5,516 nt of DNA from Deltaproteobacteria bacterium. Its GTDB lineage: Bacteria; Desulfobacterota; SM23-61. How positions within the stretch are numbered: position 1 is the stretch's first letter; each line of letters begins with the position of its first letter. The position numbers and the translations under genes were made by a program. Below, piece after piece: positions 1 to 4,286 of the stretch. A model generated the notes under the pieces. The model had not been told where the DNA came from and did not search any database. It worked only from the letters and a program-made list of their open reading frames with translations. The stretch covers positions 1 to 5,516 of the forward strand of contig JAPLIW010000729.1 of assembly GCA_026388915.1 (NCBI GenBank). Reading direction: 5' to 3'.

Positions 1-6
1 CTCGAA

Positions 7-35
7 CTGGACTCCGGCTTTCGCCGGAGTGACGA
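7..35 (-). repeat. REP-like palindromic repeat, left copy
   Basis: A 20-base hairpin lies at 11-30, with an 8-bp perfect stem (ACTCCGGC / GCCGGAGT) and a 4-base loop. It is flanked by CTGG on one side and GACGA on the other. Read on the minus strand it matches the copy at 60-88 at all but about four positions, so the two form an inverted pair. In that common orientation the loop is GAAA, a GNRA-type tetraloop. Short dispersed palindromes with a TTCCGGCGAAAGCCGGAA-like core are familiar in many proteobacterial genomes; I am recalling this, not searching. The element may extend past the left edge of the window. Confidence 0.75.
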
Positions 36-59
36 ACATTAGAAAGGCATGGTTCCTGG

Positions 60-88
60 TTGTCATTCCGGCGAAAGCCGGAATCCAG
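60..88 (+). repeat. REP-like palindromic repeat, right copy
   Basis: The hairpin at 65-84 has the stem ATTCCGGC / GCCGGAAT around a GAAA loop, flanked by TTGTC and CCAG. It is the inverted partner of the copy at 7-35, and 24 bases separate the two. The two copies differ at both sides of the same stem base pair (C-G in one, T-A in the other), so pairing is kept in each. The copy lies about 34 bases beyond the end of the transposase relic at 122-352, the place a REP commonly takes beside its RAYT gene. Confidence 0.75.
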
Positions 89-121
89 GATGATGAAAAG
101 ACGGAATTCCTGTCCAGATAA

Positions 122-352
122 TTATGGCCTCATTAGTAAGTCGCGACCGATCATTCGCTCAACTAAATTTATAAAACTTGCATCTCCCGCCGGCCGGCCG
201 GTGCGGGTAAACTTCCGGGTAGCGGGGTCCATTGCAGAGGAGGGCTTGGATAAAAAGTCGCTTTAGTCTTTGACCAGTCCAAGCAGTGTCCGATCTTTTA
301 CCAAAGGGTCTACCTCCTTCTTCCCCATAAGGAAAGCAGCGCTCGAGCAAGG
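122..352 (-). pseudogene. Relic of a REP-associated tyrosine transposase (RAYT), C-terminal part
   Basis: One minus-strand frame, interrupted by a TAA at 263-265, reads as the C-terminal region of RAYT/IS200-like Y1 transposases. The landmarks run in family order: P-C-S-S-A-A-F at 352-332, resembling the usual 'YPWSSA'; DPLVKDRTLLGLVKD just before the stop at 263; then SDFL, where the family pattern 'LVxDWxxFL' suggests the stop replaces a Trp; then RTGRPAGDASFINLVE, matching the typical 'RTGRPLGSxxFIxxLE'; then an LGR-like segment (MIGRDL) and a stop at 122-124. The Trp of 'PWSS' appears as Cys, and a TAA stands just upstream at 353-355. The catalytic HUH and Tyr part is absent, since tctA ends at 391. 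Two nonsense codons and truncation make this non-functional. The family call rests on recalled motifs, not on an alignment. Confidence 0.68.
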
Positions 353-390
353 TTAAGGGTACCCTGGCGTCCCCGGATAGGAGCGAAGGA

Positions 391-1887
391 TCAGTCGGTG
401 ATCTTGCTCTGCCGTTTGCGCACGGCCGGGACCGCCATCGTGAGCACAACCAGGACCGTGGCGATGATGAATGCAAGGCTGATCGGCCGGGTGAAGAACA
501 CGGAGGGGTCGCCGCGGGAGATCAGCAGCGCCCGCCGCAGATTTTCCTCCAGCATCGGCCCCAGCACGAATCCGAGCAGCATGGGCGCCGCAGGGCACCC
601 GAGCTTAATCCAAATGAAGCCGAGGGCGCCGAATAGCGCCGCTACGTTAAGCTCGACCGAGCTGGTGTTCACGCTGTAGATGCCGATGGAGGAAAACACC
701 ATGATGGCGGGGAAAAGCAGGCGATAGGGAACCTTGAGCAGGTTCACCCAGAGGCCGACCAGCGGCAGGTTGAGCACGAGAAGCATCAGATTGCCGACCC
801 ACATGCTCGCGATCAACCCCCAGAAGAGGTCGGGATTGTTGACCATCACCTGCGGGCCGGGGTTAATGCCCTGGATGATGAGCGCGCCAAGCATCATGGC
901 CATCGTCCCGCTGGCGGGAATCCCCAGGGTGAGCATGGGGATGAACTTGCACTGCGCATCCGCATTGTTGGCGGCTTCGGGTCCCGCTACGCCCTGGATG
1001 GCACCGTGGCCAAATTGCGAAGGGTCCTTGGCGAGCTTCTTCTCGACCATGTAGGACGAGAACGAGGCGATGGCCGGCCCGGTTCCGGGCAGAACGCCGA
1101 AGAACGCCCCGAGGAGGGTTCCCCTGACGATCGGGCCGATGGATTGTTTGAGGTCCTTCTTGGTGGGGAAGAGATGCACCACCCGGGAGGTGTGGACCAC
1201 CCGCTCCTCCAGATCCCCGAGGTTGCTGATGATTTCGCCCACCGCGAATACCCCCACGGCGATGACCACGAAGCCGATCCCGTCCGCCAACTCGGTGATG
1301 CCGAAGCTGAAGCGCTCCACGCCGGTTGTGAGGTCAGTGCCCACAACGCCGAACAGCAGGCCCAGCGCCACCATGGCGAGCGACTTGCTCATGTCTCCTT
1401 GGGAGAGCACCGCCGCGGCAACCAGTCCCATCAGCATGAGCGAGAAGTATTCCGGGGCGCGGAACTCGAACGCGATCTCGGCGATGACCGGACCGAACAT
1501 GGCGATGATCATCGTGCACACGGTGCCGGCAAAGAACGACCCGATGGCCGCGATCGCCAGCGCCGCCCCGGCGCGCCCCTGCCGCGCCATCTGGTAGCCG
1601 TCGATACACGTGACCACCGACGAGGTCTCGCCCGGAAGGTTGACCAGGATGGCGGTCGTCGAGCCGCCGTACTGGGCGCCGTAGTAGATACCGGCCAGCA
1701 TGATCAGCGCCGCCACTGGCGGAAGGGTGAAGGTAATCGGCAGCAACATCGCGACCGTCGCCAGCGGCCCGATGCCGGGGAGAACGCCGATCAGGGTGCC
1801 CAACAGGCAGCCGATGAAGCAGTAGAGGGTATTCTGAAACGACAAGGCGATACTGAACCCATATATCAAGTGGTGAAACAGATCCAT
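391..1887 (-). CDS. tctA: Tripartite tricarboxylate transporter, large membrane subunit TctA
   Basis: This 498-residue inner-membrane permease of the TTT family would carry a carboxylate using the ion gradient, after delivery by the periplasmic receptor TctC. It is very hydrophobic, with about a dozen membrane segments. The family's internal duplication is plain: GVLPGIGP at residues 34-41 and GVLPGTGP at 264-271, each opening a half. Other TctA landmarks are YGGSTTAILVNLPGE (73-87), PEAANNADAQ (303-312) and the LGIPASGTMAMMLGAL stretch (321-336). Length is the usual one of about 500. The ATG is supported by GGGGAG six bases upstream and by a gap of only 13 bases from the tctB stop, so the two are surely co-transcribed and probably translationally linked. 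The C-terminus ends in a basic tail (VRKRQSK). No lesion is seen. It is the last intact gene of the operon; a transposase relic begins within 40 bases of its stop. Confidence 0.96.
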   Translation of the reverse strand: MDLFHHLIYGFSIALSFQNTLYCFIGCLLGTLIGVLPGIGPLATVAMLLPITFTLPPVAALIMLAGIYYGAQYGGSTTAILVNLPGETSSVVTCIDGYQMARQGRAGAALAIAAIGSFFAGTVCTMIIAMFGPVIAEIAFEFRAPEYFSLMLMGLVAAAVLSQGDMSKSLAMVALGLLFGVVGTDLTTGVERFSFGITELADGIGFVVIAVGVFAVGEIISNLGDLEERVVHTSRVVHLFPTKKDLKQSIGPIVRGTLLGAFFGVLPGTGPAIASFSSYMVEKKLAKDPSQFGHGAIQGVAGPEAANNADAQCKFIPMLTLGIPASGTMAMMLGALIIQGINPGPQVMVNNPDLFWGLIASMWVGNLMLLVLNLPLVGLWVNLLKVPYRLLFPAIMVFSSIGIYSVNTSSVELNVAALFGALGFIWIKLGCPAAPMLLGFVLGPMLEENLRRALLISRGDPSVFFTRPISLAFIIATVLVVLTMAVPAVRKRQSKITD

Positions 1888-1900
1888 GAAAAACTCCCCG

Positions 1901-2353
1901 TCAGAATCCTTTGATCAGGGGATAAGGCAGGCCGAGGCCCCAGACGAATACGGCCAGGGAGAGCATGGTCATGACCGCAGTAAGCAGCAGGACCTCGCCC
2001 CACTTGAAATCCTTGCCCGCGGCCGCCGACCCGAAGACCAGGACCGCCAGCGCCGGGATGAAGCCCGCACGCTCCATCAGGGCGCCGAAAAGGACGATTA
2101 TGACGGGCAGGACGATCACGGCCCGGATCGACCAGTTGCCCTGGATCTTCTCGTTCCTGCGCAGCCCTTTGGCCATGATGTAGATGCCGAAGAGAATGAG
2201 GACCCCGCCCAGAAGGATCGGGAAGTAGCCGGATCCCATGCGCAGCAGCCGGCCGAACGGGTAATCCCGGGCGACGAATATCGCTACGGCTCCGAACACG
2301 AAGAACATCAGGCCTGCCCAGAAATCCCGGTTGCTGCGAATTTCCAGTTTCAT
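1901..2353 (-). CDS. tctB: Tripartite tricarboxylate transporter, small membrane subunit TctB
   Basis: This 150-residue small integral-membrane subunit pairs with TctA. The family's N-terminal pattern is clear: RNRDFWAGL at about residues 6-15 (here RSNRDFWAGL), then a membrane helix, then RDYPFG (29-34) and RMGSGYFP (38-45), which is highly characteristic. Further hydrophobic segments lie near residues 45-60, 76-92, 97-112 and 120-139, and the protein ends in the usual GLPYPL element. The start is the ATG at 2353, not the in-frame GTG at 2389, because AAGGAGAAAGGA lies just upstream with six bases of spacing while the GTG has no ribosome site. It is the second gene of tctC-tctB-tctA, 136 bases after tctC with a strong hairpin in between, and 13 bases before tctA. 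The substrate is not set by this subunit. Confidence 0.94.
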   Translation of the reverse strand: MKLEIRSNRDFWAGLMFFVFGAVAIFVARDYPFGRLLRMGSGYFPILLGGVLILFGIYIMAKGLRRNEKIQGNWSIRAVIVLPVIIVLFGALMERAGFIPALAVLVFGSAAAGKDFKWGEVLLLTAVMTMLSLAVFVWGLGLPYPLIKGF

Positions 2354-2359
2354 CGAGGG

Positions 2360-2371
2360 TCCTTTCTCCTT
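2360..2371 (-). promoter_or_regulatory. Ribosome binding site deciding the tctB start
   Basis: On the minus strand this reads AAGGAGAAAGGA, two overlapping Shine-Dalgarno-like blocks, with AAAGGA ending six bases before the ATG at 2353. The alternative GTG at 2389 would place this site inside the coding region and has no such sequence upstream. Confidence 0.8.
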
Positions 2372-2438
2372 CTGGTCAGTGTTTTTCACCCCAGCGCATA
2401 TCGACGGCTATTTTTTTTTGGATCGAAAGTCAACCGAC

Positions 2439-2470
2439 AAGGGGTTCAACGCCGGAACGTTGAACCCCTT
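2439..2470 (-). promoter_or_regulatory. Strong intercistronic hairpin between tctC and tctB
   Basis: A 13-bp perfect inverted repeat (2439-2451 pairs with 2458-2470; arm AAGGGGTTCAACG) encloses a 6-base loop. It starts 20 bases after the tctC stop and ends about 85 bases before the tctB start. In the direction of transcription the stem is preceded by A residues and followed by GTCGG, not by a U run, so it is not a classical intrinsic terminator for this operon. On the plus strand the stem is followed by TTT (five Ts counting the stem end), so it could terminate antisense transcription. Likely roles are partial termination, or protection of the upstream tctC message from 3' exonucleases, either of which would favour receptor over membrane subunits. 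Confidence 0.75.
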
Positions 2471-2489
2471 TTTAAGGTGCCCGTGAAAT

Positions 2490-3461
2490 TTATCCCGGCT
2501 TTGCCTTGGATGCCTTCACCACCTTGCTCCAACGCTCGATTTCTTCCAGCAGAAACTTGCGGAAATACTCCGGCGTTTCCGCGATCGGATCGGCGCCCAG
2601 TTGCGCCAGCCGGGCGCGAAAGTCTTCCTTCTGCACGGCCTTTACGATGACCGCATTCAACGCGTTGACCACCGAGGCGGGGGTTCCTGCCGGCGCCAAT
2701 AGACCATACCAGGTTTGGGTGATAAAACCCGGCAGGCCGCCTTCGATCATGGTCGGCAAATCAGGCAGCAAGGGGGATCTCTTGGCGCTGGTAATAGCGA
2801 GCGCCCGGATCCGGCCCGGGGCCATCAACGGTTGGGCCGCGGGAATGTTGCTGAAGGAAAAATCGACCTCCCCGCTGGCCAGCGCCGTCAAGGAAGGCGA
2901 CGTGCCTTTATAAGGAACATGGGTCATGTCGGTTTTGATCATGAGCTTGAGCAGTTCCCCGGAGAGGTGCTGGGTACTGCCGCTGCCGGATGAGGAAAAA
3001 TTGAATTTGCCGGGATTTTTTTTGGCCACGGCAAGGAATTCGGTGACGTTCTTGGCGGGGAATGCAGGATTCACCAGCAACAGGTTCGGACTGTTGGCAA
3101 AAACCGCCACCGGCGCAAAGTCTTTTACCGGATCGTAATTGATCTTGGGGTAAAGGCTGACGTTGACTCCCAACGCCGCCGAACTCATGAACAGCGTGTA
3201 ACCGTCGTTAGGCGATTTAGCGACCAACTCCGCGGCGACGTTCTGGGCCGCTCCCGGGCGGTTTTCGACGATGATTTGCTGGCCCATGGCCGCGGTAATC
3301 TGCTGGGCAATCAGCCTGCCCATGATGTCGCTCCCTCCGCCAGGTGCGTAACCCACCACCATTCGGATGGGTTTGGTAGGGTACTGCGGCGCCTGGGCAA
3401 ATGCGAGCCCGTTAAGGCACAACAATACTCCGAGCACAATCATCAGCAGTTTTCGAGTCAT
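2490..3461 (-). CDS. tctC: Tripartite tricarboxylate transporter, periplasmic substrate-binding protein TctC (Bug family)
   Basis: This 323-residue extracytoplasmic receptor captures a carboxylate and hands it to TctA/TctB. Residues 1-22 are a Sec signal peptide: MTRK, then a hydrophobic core, then a likely cut after AFA (A22|Q23). The mature protein opens with YPTKPIRMVVGYAPGGGSD (27-45), the classic Bug start whose YAPGGGSD loop (38-45) lines the ligand pocket. ENRPGA (66-71), KSPNDGYTL (82-90) and SSSGSGSTQHL (156-166, the second pocket loop) follow. HVPYKGTSPSLTAL (181-194), GEVDF (197-201) and the C-terminal helices complete the usual two-lobed fold. The ATG at 3461 is chosen over the upstream in-frame start at 3497 because AGGAGG stands four bases before it and it begins the signal peptide directly. 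It is the first gene of the tct operon, about 110 bases after the M14 pseudogene. Bug ligands vary widely (citrate, glutamate, aspartate, nicotinate and others), so the substrate is unknown. Confidence 0.95.
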   Translation of the reverse strand: MTRKLLMIVLGVLLCLNGLAFAQAPQYPTKPIRMVVGYAPGGGSDIMGRLIAQQITAAMGQQIIVENRPGAAQNVAAELVAKSPNDGYTLFMSSAALGVNVSLYPKINYDPVKDFAPVAVFANSPNLLLVNPAFPAKNVTEFLAVAKKNPGKFNFSSSGSGSTQHLSGELLKLMIKTDMTHVPYKGTSPSLTALASGEVDFSFSNIPAAQPLMAPGRIRALAITSAKRSPLLPDLPTMIEGGLPGFITQTWYGLLAPAGTPASVVNALNAVIVKAVQKEDFRARLAQLGADPIAETPEYFRKFLLEEIERWSKVVKASKAKPG

Positions 3462-3465
3462 GTCT

Positions 3466-3471
3466 CCTCCT
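3466..3471 (-). promoter_or_regulatory. Shine-Dalgarno site deciding the tctC start
   Basis: AGGAGG on the minus strand, preceded by a run of As and followed by AGAC and the ATG at 3461. The four-base spacing is slightly short, but the match to the 16S tail is full. It excludes the longer start at 3497, from which this site would lie inside the coding region. Confidence 0.8.
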
Positions 3472-3532
3472 TTTTTTGTCGGCAAATCTGGGGACAAAAT
3501 CCCGATTTCAGCCTTTTTTAGAGCGGCCTTTC

Positions 3533-3570
3533 CCCGCTTCCCTTCGGAACCTGACCCCAGGGGAAGCGGG
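3533..3570 (-). promoter_or_regulatory. Hairpin in the leader upstream of tctC
   Basis: A 10-bp perfect stem (3533-3542 with 3561-3570; arm CCCGCTTCCC) encloses an 18-base loop that could itself fold through CCCC/GGGG. It lies between the end of the M14 pseudogene (3571) and the tctC start. No U run follows on the minus strand, so it is not a clear terminator. It may be the relic of the end of the M14 transcription unit or a leader structure for tctC. I found no convincing -35/-10 pair here: TTGACC at 3569-3574 has no partner at the right distance. Confidence 0.4.
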
Positions 3571-4214
3571 TCAATTCAAAAAAGCTCCCACCCCTTTTTT
3601 CACCATCTCCGGGTAATCCGGCAGGCCTTTCATGATCAGTTTTTTGTTTTCCCGGATAGGCCCGGTTCAGATTCCGCGATTCCGCCCCGTCTTTGAGCTC
3701 GTAGCCGGAGGGATGAACGTACTTTTCTGGATCGGGCCCTCCCTGATCGGCCAGATGGGTCAATCGATCCCCATAGGGGACGTATCGTGGGCCTGACTTG
3801 CTGGTGATGGGATGAACCCGGGGAACCCGATTCCTCTGGTCCTGAACGGACATGGCACTCCGATTCGCGTAGGGAATCACGATGAGCCGGCCCTGGGTGA
3901 CTTCGACATTTTCGATGAGCACGGTCGCCGCCATGCAGCCCGCGATTTCCTGGCCATCCATGGGTCCCGCCGATGACCAGGGCCGTTGCCCCGGGCTTGC
4001 CGCTGTCGAGGTAAAATACCGGCGTGTCCAGAGGGGTTCCCCTGAGGGGGGCAAAATAATTCGAAAGCCATCCCTGCGATGTTACCCCATAACCCGGACG
4101 AATGTCGGGGAAAAAGAAGCCGGACCCTATCGAACCGGCCGACAGGAAAAGGAACAGCATGACCGTTAGCCAAAAGATCCGGGGAACTTTCCGCATCGGG
4201 GTGATTCCCTTCAT
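3571..4214 (-). pseudogene. Broken M14-type zinc deacylase/carboxypeptidase (AstE/AspA-like)
   Basis: The family removes acyl or amino-acid groups with one zinc held by HxxE and a later His. Three frames must be joined. Frame one (4214-3957) gives a basic start, a hydrophobic segment (FWLTVMLFLFLSAG) that would make the protein secreted or membrane-anchored, and ends in ALVIGGTHG with the first zinc ligand (His, 3960-3962). Frame two (about 3952-3647) continues with QEIAGCMAATVLIENV, RLIVIPYANRSAM and SRNLNRAYPGK, the last matching the substrate-binding 'N-x-N-R-x-[FY]-P-G' element. Frame three (about 3648 to the TGA at 3571) gives a codon-biased tail, KKLIMKGLPDYPEMVKK. The first shift is a 4-bp duplication at 3954-3961. 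At the second junction roughly 100 or more residues of a normal protein seem absent, including the 'DLHE' part with the third zinc ligand. ATG 4214 follows GGGGGG; ATG 4196 is also possible. Function is lost. Confidence 0.82.
3954..3961. repeat. 4-bp tandem duplication causing the frameshift in the M14 gene
   Basis: The plus strand reads CCAT CCAT here (ATGG ATGG on the coding strand). Taking out one unit gives CAT GGC CAG GAA ATC, that is H-G-Q-E-I, which restores both the reading frame and the zinc-binding HGxE motif followed by IAG as in the family. This is the signature of replication slippage. Confidence 0.85.
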
Positions 4215-4226
4215 GATTCCCCCCTG

Positions 4227-4249
4227 AAAACGGCCCGGGTCAAGCCGTT
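4227..4249 (-). terminator. Possible weak terminator between ggt and the M14 pseudogene
   Basis: On the minus strand AACGGC (4244-4249) can pair with GCCGTT (4229-4234) across a 9-base loop, and the stem runs into TTTTC. The stem is only 6 bp and the U run four bases, two of them in the stem. It stands 38 bases after the ggt stop and just before the G-rich ribosome site of the M14 gene. It may attenuate read-through rather than stop it. Confidence 0.25.
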
Positions 4250-4286
4250 CGAGAGGGAGCTTGAGAAAAAGTCCTTGGGTCGGGGA

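Noticed and set aside
7..88. Two similar repeats with a short spacer as the start of a CRISPR array
   Set aside because: The copies are inverted, not direct, and only two are present; each is a self-contained hairpin.
190..201. CCGGCCGGCCGG palindrome, and GGGTACCC at 357-364, as regulatory sites
   Set aside because: They are short GC-rich palindromes within or beside decayed coding sequence, with no promoter or second copy near.
60..266. Short plus-strand open frame of 68 codons at the left end
   Set aside because: It begins inside the REP-like repeat and runs antisense to the transposase relic; no coding signal of its own.
263..328. A small gene of 21 codons (ATG at 328), or of 13 codons from TTG 304 after a perfect AAGGAGGT
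   Set aside because: The peptide is in frame with, and part of, the RAYT relic, so the apparent ribosome site is better explained as codons of the old transposase (KEV region).
1006..1914. Long plus-strand open frame of 302 codons opposite tctA
   Set aside because: It mirrors tctA; its translation is rich in His, Arg, Asp and Gln with no domain, as expected opposite a membrane protein gene with GC-rich third positions.
2411..2419. Run of nine Ts as a terminator tail
   Set aside because: It is a T run on the plus strand only, lies 20 bases from the hairpin on the wrong side for plus-strand termination, and reads as As in the operon direction.
1886..2650. Plus-strand open frame of 254 codons across tctB and the tctB-tctC gap
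   Set aside because: It overlaps tctB, the hairpin and the end of tctC; the composition is unlike a protein and there is no family signature.
3636..4214. Programmed ribosomal frameshift making a full M14 protein
   Set aside because: No slippery heptamer lies at the first shift, the change is a 4-bp duplication, and a second frame change and missing central region follow.
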